A DNA stretch of 64,000 bases from Mortierella alpina (taxonomy: Eukaryota > Mortierellomycota > Mortierellomycetes > Mortierellales > Mortierellaceae), in NCBI GenBank assembly GCA_029449245.1, contig JANATF010000001.1:3472001-3536000 (forward strand). Reading direction: 5' to 3'. The translations under genes were made by a program, and so were the position numbers. Below the pieces are notes generated by a model. It was not told the origin of the DNA. It searched no databases and saw only the letters and a program-made list of their open reading frames with translations. Below, one piece after another: positions 48,270 through 60,695 of the stretch (its first letter is position 1; the number at the start of each line of letters is the position of its first letter).

Positions 48270-49805
48270 TTAAAGGCTCTTGAAGATGTTCTCGGGGTCC
48301 CAACGGCTCTTAGTAACGGCTAAGGTCTTATAGGTTTCCTTCTCATAGCACTTGCGCCAGTAATCACTGTCCTGGACCTGCTTAGGACGGAGCTCGTTGG
48401 CGTAGTAACCCAAAGTCCAGGGCTTGATGGCATCCATCGTTTCGTCCAACCAGGCTTTGTTCTTGGCGTCCCACGCAGCGTCGCCATTACGCTTCCAAGT
48501 GGAGTAGACGCAAAGGGAGTAAGAGCGGTCATAGCCCAGAGCATTCTTGGTAAGGGCATCCCATGTGCCGGTGTTGAGGGCCATGGAGGACAGAGCCGAA
48601 GGAACCTTGTCCCATTGCTCAATCAGAACCTGCTGGAGCTTAGGGTCCAAGGGGACAGGGAACCAGACATCCTCGGCATAATAGGCAAGGTCAGAGTCAG
48701 CCCAGCTGTTATCACTGCCATGAATGACACCAGCGTAGTCGGAGGGCTCAGAGGTGGCAAAGTTGGTGGGGACAGACTTGTACCATTCAGTGATCTGGTT
48801 TTGAGAAGTTGTCACTTCCATAGAAGTGTTGAAAGGCGCAGCGGAGACCGAGGCAAAGAGGTACTGCTTGTTGTTGGTGGCAGGATCGACGACAAAGACG
48901 ACCTTGTTCTCGAGGGCTTTGGGCGCAACGGGATCAAACGTTCCATAGAAGCTCAAGAGAGCGTTAGCCTCAGGGCGGTCAAAGATGGCGAAAACCTGAT
49001 CGATAGGGACGGATTTCTCATTGTAGGTGGGGACCAGAGTAGGCTCCTTGACCATGGGAACCAGCTTGAGGTAGAACTTGGTGACGACTCCAAAGAACTG
49101 TCCACCACCGCGGACAGCATAGAACAGATCGGCGTTGGTCTTAGCATCAGCATAGACAGTGCGGCCGGATCCAACGACAATGTCGAAACCAATGACGTTA
49201 TCAACGCCAGCGCCGTGGTAACGGGATCCGATGCCCATACCACCTTGAAGGAGGAATCCACCAAGGGTCACACGAGCAGTGTGGGGACCAGGAAAGTGGA
49301 GTCCATACTTGATAGCCTCGGTGTACAGTCCCAGACCAGTGGTGCCGGGCTCGGCAGTCGCAGTTCTGGCTTGGGGGTTGATTGTGACCTTGTTGAGTTT
49401 CTGAAGATCAATAAGAACAAAATCCTCCCAACGGCTGTCAACAGCCGCCATGTTGGAGGAGTATCCTGACTGGTATCCGCCCGAACGAGCAGAGACGCGG
49501 AGGCCAAAGTCATTAGCAATCTTGATGGCGCGACCGATGCCGCGGTTGTTGGCCTTGGCGGGGGTCACGACGGCCAAAGGCAGGGCGGTGGCTGGGAATT
49601 CCGTTGGCGTGATCAGGTTGTTAAAGGTCTTGAGCGATCTGTAGTAGGCATCCTTGTTTCTTTGCCAGCGGAACTGGATGTCAACAGGGGGGATGGGAAA
49701 CGTGGGTGCTGTGTAGGACTGGTACACATGCTCCTGAGTTGCGTTATCGGCAGCGGCATAGGCAACCGCAGCGATGGCCGAGAGGATGCAGAATGAGATC
49801 TTCAT
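48270..49805 (-). CDS. Secreted berberine-bridge-like FAD-linked oxidoreductase lacking the usual covalent FAD residues
   Basis: Single exon, 511 residues, usual family length. Signal peptide MKISFCILSAIAAVAYA. The FAD-binding PCMH-type domain covers about 70-250 (NRGIGRAIKIANDFGLRVSA, AEPGTTGLGLYTEAIKYGL, LGGFLLQGGMGIGSRYHG, GFDIVVGSGRTV, LFYAVRGGGQFFGVVTKF). The BBE C-terminal motif is present (YWRKCYEKETYKTLAVTKSRWDPENIF). In most BBE-like enzymes FAD is bound to a His in the motif RSGGH and a Cys before the GGG loop. Here the first reads ARSGGY (Tyr111) and the second region (FPGPHTARVTLGG, about 171-183) has no Cys. So FAD is probably not covalently held through these residues. Likely a secreted oxidase of sugars or phenolics; substrate unknown. 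A TATA-like word lies at 50120-50126. Confidence 0.87.
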   Translation of the reverse strand: MKISFCILSAIAAVAYAAADNATQEHVYQSYTAPTFPIPPVDIQFRWQRNKDAYYRSLKTFNNLITPTEFPATALPLAVVTPAKANNRGIGRAIKIANDFGLRVSARSGGYQSGYSSNMAAVDSRWEDFVLIDLQKLNKVTINPQARTATAEPGTTGLGLYTEAIKYGLHFPGPHTARVTLGGFLLQGGMGIGSRYHGAGVDNVIGFDIVVGSGRTVYADAKTNADLFYAVRGGGQFFGVVTKFYLKLVPMVKEPTLVPTYNEKSVPIDQVFAIFDRPEANALLSFYGTFDPVAPKALENKVVFVVDPATNNKQYLFASVSAAPFNTSMEVTTSQNQITEWYKSVPTNFATSEPSDYAGVIHGSDNSWADSDLAYYAEDVWFPVPLDPKLQQVLIEQWDKVPSALSSMALNTGTWDALTKNALGYDRSYSLCVYSTWKRNGDAAWDAKNKAWLDETMDAIKPWTLGYYANELRPKQVQDSDYWRKCYEKETYKTLAVTKSRWDPENIFKSL

Positions 49806-52800
49806 GGCGGAGAGGACCTTGACAGAAGGCAGAGGGAGGGGCGGGGAGCGTGGGGCGGAGGAAAGAGGGTAGTCGGGGAGGGTCGTTGACGAAGGAGCCG
49901 TGGGTCGTACGGTGTGGGCAGGAATGGGAGTGTGAAAAGTGCTGAAGAAGAGAAGAGAAAAAAAAAGAAAGTCGCAAGGCTAGAGGTAAAATATATGTGG
50001 GCCTGGCAACCCACTGCTCGGGGTCGAGCCTGCAGCAGGCAGGGCAACCAGCATATCCACATATCCACATATGCACATATCTTGCGTACCCGCGAAGAGG
50101 TACTGTAAATCAGGCAAGCTTATATAGTTCACTCTCGCCAGGGCTGCTGCAAATGAGGCGAAGACAACAGAGAGGCGCGGCGTTGTTTCTTTCGCTCCTT
50201 CTCCTTGCACCTTCACTTCACCTTCACTTGGACCTTTTTTTTTTTTTTTTTTTTTTTGTCAACGACATCCACTGCAGCCTCTTCAAGTATCCATTATATC
50301 GGCAGTGTTGTTTGAAGAATCGGAAGAGAATGTAGCACAAGACTGGCTGGTCTAGTGGATCACAAAGCTAGCGACAATTGTTATTTGAAGGTTGAGAGTA
50401 GAGAGCGAAGTGGGTCTTCTTGGGTGCTCACGGAAGACAATCAAATTGGCTCAACTTTGCATTTGTGTTTTTTGCACCCCGTCATGATGAGTTACTCGAG
50501 AATACAGTCGCGCTGTACAAAAATGATGATGGACAGAGTACTGTGGTAGGTTTGGATCTGTCAGCCCTTAGCCCTTACCTTTGCATCGGACAGGGTACCT
50601 TGCTCAGGTACAAAGAAGTTTTCTGGAGGTGAATTTGTAGCAGCAAAGTTTGTAGCCGCCCGCCTTTTTTCATTTCTTCTCTATTTTCAGCAGCAGCAGC
50701 AGGCAGTGGCAGGCAGTGGCAGCAGTAAAAATATCAAGGATGCATTGCATTTGGTAACAGTAGCATCTTGCTCAGGCATAAAAGTTCTTTTTTATTAGGT
50801 TATAGTTCTTGCCTCTACTTGGATGAGTAGCGGACAATGACACGACACACGGTTGGCGCTGCTGTGAAGGCGAGATCGCGTACGAAGTGGGTAATGTAGC
50901 CTCAAAAGTATATCGGTGCTTTAGACATGCAACAGGCGGACGTGGCGATGAAAGAGGCTGTGAAGGTGCCACGCGACAATAGACATCTGCAGGGAAGGGC
51001 CGATACGGCGATCCTCATGCAGTGCGGAGAGAGCGGAGGCAAAGATCTCTGAAACAGAGGCAATAATGGATGGTCGGATGGGAGTTCTATTTTTTGTTTG
51101 GTCCAAGGACCCTTTTCTCCTGCAGTGTCCCTACAAGATATTCAAGGGTGTTGGGACTTCAGGCACCTGTTACAGTAGACTATTTGAGAGGCAAGTTTTT
51201 GGGCGATGGCATTTGTGCGCTGCTGAATATGAAATTGGAGCGGAGAGAGGCAAGACGAGAATTGAGACACAGAGAGCAAAGAGTTATGCCTGGAGATCTT
51301 GCCATCAAGCGCAGCTTCAAAAAGAAAGAAATATAACGTGGGTGAGTACTTCGAATACGTACCAATGATCAGTAGTACATGAACAAGCCGATCCCAAAGA
51401 ACAAGTTGCGGGGCAATCAGGCTGGTCACCGCAAGTGTTGAGCACAAAGGTTGAAGTGGTGGGGAACAAGCATCCTCCATTAGTCATCCACTTCAACACG
51501 CGTTTATATCACCACCGGGGCTGAAAGGCCTAGGAACATCCTATTTGCGGTTTGAGGGAGTATGACACAGCAGTATCCACTCCCAGATGAGTCCTTAGAT
51601 CTCGCTTCGGACTCTCATGCTTGTTAGAGCAAAAGGATGAGGGTGATAGAAGCAGAGAGCCTTCTTAACAACCGCAACTGCACCTTTTGAAGGTCTGTAT
51701 GAAATCGCGCTTGACTTTGCACAGCAAAAAAAAGCGACCACTGTAGCAGTCACGAGCGCTTGGGATGCATTGTCATGCCATCATGAAAGTTGGTGCTGGA
51801 CGACTAGATCCAGAAGGCAAGAGAAAGCATCATATTTCTTTCCTCAGCTATAGGCAGGGATGGCTCGATATGAACTGTGGGTAATATGCCTTGATCCTGT
51901 ATAATAGGATCCACTTGAGCCTCCTTTTCCTGCAGCCCGCAATGCTTATGGCTGTTGTGTTGCAAACATCTCTGTTACAAGCTGCAAGATGCGATGGTTC
52001 GTATTGCATGTCAGCGATCTTCAACTCCAACTGTTTTCCATTGTTGCCAATTATTAGCAACTGTCTCCTGTACGCCTAAGCAGCCAGCAGCATCAGGGTA
52101 CTCGCCTATGAAACGCCAAAGGACCAAAAAATAGCTTTCCAAAGCGGCTTGTCAGTGGGACTATCAATATCTGGAATGAGTAGGATGGAGTTGCTTCAGA
52201 TTTCTATCTTTAAGATAGTACGGCCGACTCGCTTTGCTTACCTGGGTCGTCATCTTCTGCACCCGGTAACAGTCTTGTTCAGAATGACCAGATGCATGAT
52301 AAGGAAAGTGTACGTGCTTTAATCTGTGCACGCTTGCACAGTTAGACCGTCATGTACCATTCATGTGTATGCCTGGTAAACGTGCGCCAATTCTCGGATA
52401 TCAACTGCCCAGCAGAGGTACCAGCCGTTTCCGCTTACACTCTCCACACTCCTTTAGCGTTGGACGAACATTTGAGGGCTCTGTCAGGTTCGCACCCACA
52501 TCCTGTACCAAAAGACGCGGACAAGGGTATCATTACACCGAGGGAAAAGCCATGCCTTAGCAAAAGACGCATACGTTTATCAGAGAACATGAATGATCTC
52601 GGCGGAATGTCGGTGAAGAATGTTTGTGTTTTTAAAGTGTGTCTATCATGTCATGATTCTTCTCCTTTGATCCAGTGTCTGTTCCTGCTACGGGAGCTAA
52701 GTTTCCGCCCCACATCATATCATTCCTGTGGCGTGGGTCTTATAGTAGTCTTGAAAGCAGCAAGCGTGATACTTGTCTACCCTAGTATTGTGGACGATTG

Positions 52801-54302
52801 TGCTCGTGCCGGACTATGTGTTCAGTATTATGCGTAAAGAAGGGGAGAAGCACGCGTATCATTGTTGCTCGCTTTCGACATTAACATCACCGCCATGAGA
52901 GTTTCAAGTGCTGGTGGGAATAAGGAACAAACTCATGAGCAGGGTGTGGGTGCTCTCATTGAAAGAAATTGTGTCGCTGCCAGAAAAAGAACCAGCCGAT
53001 TGCGAGGAAAAAATGTGAGCCCACCTGGTCACGATTGAGGACCGTTGTGTGGTCATCCCTCAACGGGGGGCCAGCCAGAGAGTAACCAGCCAGAGAGTAG
53101 CCAGCTCGCTAGTGGCTATTGGCCATCCATTACCCTGGCTAATGTAGATTTATTACTTACACGCTGTCGCTGGATGTCATGGCGGTTATCGAGTTAAGGA
53201 AGCAGAGGAAGGAACTAGGTCTTCGATGCGTCGTCGTCATTTCGACGTTGTCAATTGTGGTCGTCTTCGTTTCGGAGCAGCCCTCACAGCGGCGTCCGCC
53301 CTCCCGCCCCGCCGTTCCATTGCCGAGGGGGTGGTATTTGCTGCAAACAGAACATGCAGGCCTCCGAGTGCGAAGGCATGAGAGGTTAGTGCCAGCTGTC
53401 GCTGGCCGTAGCAAGAGGCAATGAAGGTGTCCTGGCCGAGCAGAGTTGCGTATCGCCCTCAGCTCAGAGCCGATAAGCGTAAGGGAGCCAGCAGTTTGTT
53501 TGTCTCACACAAAATAAAGTGAGCATGGTCGCTGTGAGTCTCATTGTCTTTGCGGTCTCTCCTTCACACACACCCCACTCTCACTCACGCTCACTTGGTG
53601 CTCTCTGTCCTCTGCTCGCTCTCCCTACGGCCTTCAGAATCCCTGTCTCCACTGCGCCAGTACAGTTAGTCTCTGCCAAGCGTGTTTTGTCCAGTCTTGG
53701 GTGCCTGCTCTCATCGCCGTTGCCCCAAAAGAAAGCGAACACGAACGCGCGAAGGAGGACACTGCGCTGGCCGTTGTGTGTGTGTGGTGTGTGTTTTGCG
53801 TCTATGTACTGTAGTATCCCTTGGTCGTTTGTTGTTTCTTAAGTCTCCCTGTTCCATTGCTGTCCCTGTCCTGTGCTGTTGGACGACGTGGGTTATAATT
53901 TTTTTTAGTATATGTTTGAGTTCCTTTGGCCAGCCAGTCCCTGCCGTTTTCCTTTTTGCCTGGTCGACATTCACAACTCTCTTTTTCTCTCCGTCTTCTC
54001 TCTCGCTCCCCCTTGGTACATCTCGCAAGCTTTCCTTCATCCATCGCCCCGCACGCTCAACACGCCTTTCTCTCGCACTCGCCTCGCTTGCATCCTTATC
54101 GTGCTCGCCCGATACCCTCAAGCCCATCGCATCCCCTTCCCGAACGAGCCAAAACAGGGGCCAGCACATACATCGCCTTCCTGTGTCCCTCAGTCTCTTA
54201 TCTCTCTCTCGCTCGCTCTCTCTTTTTCTCTCTATTTTTTATTCTCCTTCCATTCGTCTCGATCTCAAAGGCAGGATTCTGTCGCTGCATCCTCTCTCTT
54301 CC
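49806..54302. other. 4.5-kb region without a supported gene
   Basis: It separates the BBE-like gene from the LEUNIG-like gene. Seen: ATATCCAC-type short repeats at 50051-50080, a T20 run near 50227-50247, AGCCAGAGAGTA-type short repeats at about 53071-53110 and a long CT-rich leader from about 53560. Reading frames up to 161 codons (52352-52837) show no family character or coding-like composition. It may include a long regulatory region or non-coding transcript for the LEUNIG-like gene. Confidence 0.55.
50120..50126 (-). promoter_or_regulatory. Possible TATA box of the BBE-like oxidase gene
   Basis: TATATAA on the minus strand, 315 bp before the ATG. Distance is rather long, so it is only a candidate. 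Confidence 0.3.
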
Positions 54303-56541
54303 ATGGCACAGTCCCAGCAACGGAAGCCAGGCAGCTGGGACAATGATCGTATGATAAAGTAAGACGCTGCCCATGCCCATATTTCGAATACAAAGGAAAT
54401 CATGGCCCTTCGACACCCCGGCCACGCCGTGTTACGATGATTGGGAATCGGTCCACAGCATTCAACGCACGCACAGCGATCTCGGCCTGGCAGGATTCCT
54501 GGAAGATTGTGGACGGACGCGTTATTATTGCTCTCTGACCGAGTACAATCAGTTTGAGAATGTGAAATGGAGGAGGGGGTGCCTTGAGTTAGTATTTATT
54601 AGTGCTTGGATGGCATCACTTTCCCCGTCCAGCTGCACTCCTTTTTTCGGATGGGATCTGCAACGGGGGGAGGGGGGAGCTTGGAAGGACTCGAAGAGCC
54701 TCTGGAGAATGGAAGGATGACTGCAGCAATCAGTGGATGGATGGGAGCTATTACTCATCAGGCAAGATGAAAGCGCTGTGGGGTGCGTGGTCGCACACAA
54801 AATCAATCGAGCCTTGACCGGCGGAGGGACCTCGGCGCCAGGAACAGATACGCAGTTCTCACGGCCCGAGCCTAACCCAGCCTGAACCGCGAAAGGCCAG
54901 GGAAGACCTGCGGTGGCGAGCCGATGAAAAAAAAGGAAATGGTCTTACGTTGCCGTGTGATCAGACGATGGCCGATCATAGGAGAAAACAAAAAAAGAGA
55001 AGGGAAGAGAGAGAGGAGGGAGTAGGCGTGGCAGACAGTTGGAACGTGGGCGGGGCAGTTGCAGAGAGATGTTCGCTAGGTACTGGGGCATGCCGCGCAT
55101 GCCTCCGTAACAGTGTACCGGGCGGGCTATCGGTTTGTGCGCAAGGGCACCAGGATACAATTGGGGCTCGGGTTGGCGATCGCTTATTCAGAGAGCCATC
55201 CTGAAGCGATGTTCACCCATAATTCAATACTCAGCAGGCGCGCCTTGAGAACGCTTTCGTCGTCGTTGGTGCAGAGGGCTAAACAAAGTGGCCGATCGAG
55301 CACTGTGTTAGCTGTCGTCGGCGGGGCGCTGTCATGGGCTTCCTCCATGGGCGATCCCGAACATACCGGTTATACCTTGCAGTCCAGCGACTACTATCAC
55401 TAATGCTTATCTTCTCCCTTTTTTGTGTTCTAGTCTCTATATCTACGATTATTGTGTCAAGCGCAACTTCAAGGCATCGGCATCTGCATTCGCATCAGAG
55501 GCTCAGGTGGGGCCAGATCCTAAGGTGCCCTATGATACCCCAGAGGGATTTTTGTACGAGTGGTTCGCCGTGTTCTGGGATTGCTGGAACGCAGGGCAGC
55601 CACAGGTCGGAGCAGCAAGCAAGGATGCGGCTGCATACATGGAGGTAGGAAAACTGCGGCCTGATTAGGTGTACAATGGGTCTGTTCCTGCCAATTTTCG
55701 GAGACCTAACGGTTTGCTCCTTTTAGTTGAATCCCTTGAACCGCCAAATGATGAGGCCGCCCGGCCAAGTTCCTTTTCAGCTCAGAAACCCTCTGCAAAC
55801 ACTGCAGCCACATCAGGCCCAAAACCAACAGCAACAACAATTGCAGCTCCAGCAGCAGCAGCAGCAGCAACAGCAACTGCAACAGCAGCAACAGCAGCAG
55901 CAACAGCAACAACAGCAGCAGCAGCTCTTGCAGAAACATCATCAGGTTCAACAGGCTCAGCAGACACAGCAGACACAACAACAGCTGCAACAACAACAAC
56001 AACAACAACAACAACAGCAGCAGCAGCACCAGAGCCAACACCCTGGTATTCCAAATGCCATGCAGTCGCCTCACGTCGCACATATGCAGTCTCCTCATCC
56101 ACAGCCGCAGGCGGGAGTCGTTGCTATGCATGCTTCACCGCAGTTTTCTCCTGCGCAGACCGTAGCTCAGCCTGGACCTAGTGATACCGTAAGTGTAGGG
56201 TCCAACAGGTGTACCTTCAATTTTGTCAAGAGAAGACGTCTAACGCAACTCTCGGCGCTTAATACGTTTGAATAGATGACAACCCACGTCCAAAAAGGCC
56301 CACAAACACCATTGAATCGTGCGGGGTAAGTGATCAAATTTGAGAATTGTAGCGTCGTTGCCCTGCGAAAAGGTTCCCCTTTTGCTCATACGAAGGAATT
56401 ATCTTGAAATGACATAGAGCCATGATGAGTCCTGTGCAGAAACACACGCTCATTAAGCAGCAGCAGCAACAAATGCAGCAGATGCAACATCAACAGCAGC
56501 TTCAGCAGCAGCAAAACCAACAACTGCAGCAACAGCAGCAA

Positions 56542-56573
<32 letters not shown>

Positions 56574-57533
56574 ACAGCAGCAACAGCAGCAACAGCAGCA
56601 ACAACAGCATGGCCAGCCAGCAGATCAACAGCAACAGCAACAGCAACAGCATCAGCAACAGCATCAGCAACAACAACAACAGCAGCAGCAACAGCAGCAG
56701 CAATTCTTATTGCAACGCCAGCAAAAAATGCACCAGCAGCACCAGCAGCAGTTGCAACATCAGATGCAGCAGATGGCCGCGGCGAGGGCGGCAGGAGCAA
56801 TGCAAGTAAGACCATTGTGTGTGTCGACCTTTTTTGCCAAGTTGTGTCTGAAAATAGACCAGAGAATCTAATTGAACGTTCAACTTTAGGGAGCCGATCG
56901 CGCCTCGCCTGGGTCGCATGGTGCAGATCCAGCAATGGATTCACCCCAGGATCGGAAGAGAGCCCGTAATAACTCTGTAGGGGCATTTTCACCGGTGATC
57001 AGCCAGGGCCAGGGTCAAGGAGGAGCTCAACCAGGCCTGACAACGCCACTACAACATAATGCCGCACTCTTGGTCGCCAACGCCAACTCACCCAACATGG
57101 TGGGTTCTCCGACCACCCCAAGTGCTCAGCCAGTAGCTATTCCCGAAGCGCCTATAAAGAACAACCGCCGCAAAAAGGCTGTCAAAAAGGAGCAGTCTGT
57201 AGATCCTTCCTCAGAATCGGCCATGGCGGCAACTCCAGGAAGTCAATTCAGTGTGCCCGCGACTCCGAATGCGTCTGGAGCGAACGGATTTGCGAGCCCC
57301 CATATTCAGCATCTCCAGCAGGTTCAGCACCAAGCCCCGCAAGCGGTTCAGCAGCAATCAGGTCAACCCCAGCTGCAGCTTCAAGGACAGCAGCCGTCTC
57401 AGCACCAACAAATTCAAATGCAGCAGCTGCAATTGCAACAGCAACAGCAGCAGCAGCATCAACAGCAGCAGCTTCAGCAGCAACAGATGCAACAGCAGCA
57501 GATACAACAACAGCAGCAGCAGATACAACAGCA

Positions 57534-57565
<32 letters not shown>

Positions 57566-60241
57566 AGCAACAACAGCATCAACAGCAGCAGCAGCAGCAT
57601 CAACATCAACAGCTACAGCAACAGCAACAGCAACAGTTGCAAATGCAGATACAGATGCAGCGAGCCCAACAGCAGCAGCAGCAACAGCAACAGCAGCAGC
57701 AGCAAATGGCAGCTATGGGTGGGATAAACCCTCATGTTCGACCGGGGATGATAGGACCTTCTGTCCGGCCCGGCGTGAGTCCAACGATGGGGGCTGCAAC
57801 GCCTGGCGCAATTCAGTCTCCAATGGGTAATGGTCAAATGCAGCCTGGAGTTATCCCGCCTCAGCTGCAGGCGCGCCAGATGCAACAAGTTCACCAGCAG
57901 CGACTTCAGCAGCAGCAGATCCACATACAACAGCAACAACAACAACAGCAGCAGATGCAACAACAGGCACAACAGCAGGCACAACAGCTGGCTCAGCAAC
58001 AGGCACAACAGCAGGCTCAGCAACAGGCGCAACAGCAGGCTCAACAGATTGCACAGCAGCAGGCGCAACAGCATGCACAACAGCAAGCGCAGCAGCAGCA
58101 TTATATTCAGCAACAACAGGCAACGCCTGGGCCACAGACGCCTCAAGATCTTTCTCAGAACAAGAGCATGCAAAGCCCAGTCCCTCAGAGTAACGTCCCA
58201 AACGGTCTGCACAGCCAGGCTGAGTCAATGGTGGGTGGTTCGGGCATGACACCTGGTCAGGATCCTAATCAGCAACATATGGCTTCACCCATACCCGCAA
58301 ACCAGGCGATTCGTGATCGCATGAACGCCATGCAATCACCTAACAGTGGGAGCAACCCTGCAACACCCATCAACACAGGTTCGCCGATAAGTCGAGCTCG
58401 GACCACGCAGTTTCATGCTCAGGAGGCGCAAAAGAAACAGCAGAGCATAATCTGGAACAGACAGCAGGCGCAGGAAGGCGCGAAGCAGCAGCTGCAGAGA
58501 CAGCAATCGATGCTTGCTCATCAGCAAATGATGGGCGACGCTCAGCGACAGAGCGAGGTAACAAATCTTGAGATTATGTCCGTATTATGAACGACGCGAG
58601 CCTCCCCCGCAAGCGGGAGAGATATTAAAATGTTGGTCTTGAACGGTGGAACTGACACCCCAGCCCTTTTTATCCCTTTTCGCCCCCAACAGGACTATGG
58701 GAGTTCCTCGAATGTTACTTCTCAGTCGGGTACGCCAGGGACTATAATCTCACCTGTTTCCGCGGGCATGGAGAACATGACCATGGGATCGGGTGGCGTG
58801 GACGAAATCGGGAGGATCCAGAGTCTGCTCACTGATAACAGCGAGTTTGAGCACGTCGACAATGATGGGCTGCAGATGGACGATATAGGTGTGGATGCTT
58901 TTGGGAACGTGAACCTGTTGAGTTTGGGCAGGAGCGAAGGTTTGTGAACGCCCCAGTCCATGGTGTATGGCTCTTTTTCTTGCTTTTCCTTGTGTGAGAC
59001 CAGCCTTGGTCAGGAATGGGGACGACTGTCTCAAGAGGTACCTGAGATACTAACGCTGTCACTCTCACTTTCCTTGTTTTGTGTTGCCGAGTAGAGGTGC
59101 AAATGTCCTCGCACGACTCGCCACTGAAATTGTACGCAAATCTGAGTGGTCATGGACAAAAAGTGAGTACCTGCGCGTTCTCCTCGGACGGACGATGGCT
59201 CGCTAGCGCAGGCATGGATCGAAAGGTGTTGGTGTGGTCTGTTCAGGACAAGGAGTTGAAGCACACCATAGACGGGACAGAGGGCCACAATGCTCTCATT
59301 ACTAGTGTGCGATTTAGTCCAGGGGACCGCCTGATCTTGGGGACGGCCTCGCAGGACTCGACCATTCGCATCTGGGACTTGACGGCCTTGACTCATGGAC
59401 AACCTCCACCAAAAAAGGCCCTCCAGATTCTCAAGGGTCATAAGATGACTGTTACCGCATTGGATTTCTGCCCAGGCCTTGGCAGCAGCCATGTCGTGTC
59501 TTGTGATGGCGATGGCGAATTGAGGCTTTGGGACTATGTGACAGGACAGTGCGAACGCATCATCAAGATGGTACGTAGTGTTCGTATGGCTATTTTGGTC
59601 GTTTTCTATCCCTGGATGATCCGTGCACTGTACTCACAGCGTTTTACTCCCGCAATTGCTAGTCGCCCAAGCCCGTATTTTCTCCCAACCCTGTCCGTTA
59701 CCATCCCAAAAATCCAAACATTGTGGCGGTGGCCATGGGCGGCGCCCTTTACATGGTCCAGATTGGCGATCAGCACTCCCAGCCTCGATTGATCAGCACG
59801 AGCCACAGCAAGCACATTTCGACACTAGACTGGACAGCGCAAGGCAACTTCCTGGTGGCGGCATCAGATGACCAAGTCAGCGTTTGGGATACCACCCAGA
59901 CAGCACAGTGGCGGGTTGTAAAGTCACAGCAATCGCAAAAGATCAGCAGCTGTGCGTTCCTGAAGTGCAGTGCAGGTTCAGCATCCAATCCCACGTCCGC
60001 ATCGGCAATGGCAACGACCCGCCTCGTCTATGGCGAATACGAAAAGATCTGGGTCTGGACTTTCAATGCAGTTGGATACATGGGGAGTGTCCCTGTGGCG
60101 GAGCCTCAGGCGCATCCAGGTGCTGCAGTGACCGCTCTCGCCTGTGCGACCGCAGATGTGGACGGCGAGAGTGGACTTGTGCTGGCAAGTGCGAGTGCAG
60201 GAAAGGACGGCAACCTGAAGTTGTGGCGAGCATCAGGATAA
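54303..60241 (+). CDS. LEUNIG-like transcriptional corepressor (LUFS/LisH, polyQ, WD40)
   Basis: Nine exons (54303-54358, 55434-55644, 55727-56188, 56276-56325, 56418-56805, 56890-58557, 58693-58939, 59095-59570, 59663-60241) give 1378 residues. Residues about 11-90 form a LUFS domain with a LisH motif (WDNDRMINLYIYDYCVKRNFKASASAF, PYDTPEGFLYEWFAVFWDCW), strikingly like plant LEUNIG. About 100-830 is Gln-rich, with several pure or nearly pure Q tracts, split by Ser/Pro patches. Residues about 1045-1378 form WD40 repeats (HGQKVSTCAFSSDGRWLASAGMDRKVLVW, DSTIRIWDL, GDGELRLWDY, DDQVSVWD, GKDGNLKLW). LEUNIG and Tup1/Groucho proteins recruit repression complexes; the LUFS domain binds adaptor proteins. 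A nuclear corepressor role is inferred. The first intron (1075 nt) is far longer than any other here. Confidence 0.88.
56457..56705 (+). repeat. CAG/CAA repeat coding for poly-Gln
   Basis: Almost all codons are CAG or CAA, inside exon 5 of the LEUNIG-like gene. The mixed codons suggest selection on glutamine rather than pure slippage. Confidence 0.9.
57415..57711 (+). repeat. Second CAG/CAA repeat coding for poly-Gln
   Basis: Inside exon 6 of the LEUNIG-like gene; mixed CAG and CAA with a few ATG, CAT, CTG and ATA codons. Further Gln-rich blocks lie at 55841-56037 and 57891-58130. Confidence 0.9.
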
Positions 60242-60695
60242 CTTTTGGGTCCTAGTTGTTTTTTATTTTTCTGTGTTTTTTCTTTTTCTATCCATCCCTT
60301 TCAGTCAGCATGCGACCTTTTTCTGCCTTCTTTTCTCTCAGTTGTTCAGTACGAATTTGACGTTCCTATTCGTTTGCCTTTTCTATTGTCCCTACAACCT
60401 AATAGTTCTTCTCCTCCCGATCGTCATTGTTAATATACCTTGTATAGTCACCTTCCTCCTGACGATGTGTTCATTACTTTTCTCTATCGCACCTTGCTTT
60501 TTTTTCTTTCTTCTTGATAGTTCAGTTTGATCCTACTTTTTCTTTTTCTTTTTTTTTCTCTTTTTTTCTTTTTTTTCTCACTGTTTCCATGCCATATGGT
60601 ATATCCTCGCACATTGTCAGAAGCAATTAGACGCTGCTAAAGTCCCTTTACGTTTATTCCGCTTCATAAAGGCATGAGCATAGTGTACAGGTGTA
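60242..60695. other. T-rich convergent 3' region
   Basis: 454 bp between two convergent genes, with long T-rich stretches (60538-60580). Probably holds both 3' ends. Nothing else is seen. Confidence 0.5.

Noticed and set aside
52352-52837. 161-codon plus-strand frame in the large gene-poor stretch
   Set aside because: Composition and residue pattern look random; no signal peptide, domain or splice context.
53682-54362. 226-codon frame ending at the LEUNIG-like start
   Set aside because: A shadow of the CT-rich leader; the conserved LUFS protein begins in another frame at 54303.
55782-58252. Long minus-strand poly-Leu and poly-Ala/Val frames
   Set aside because: Antisense readings of the CAG/CAA repeats in the LEUNIG-like gene.
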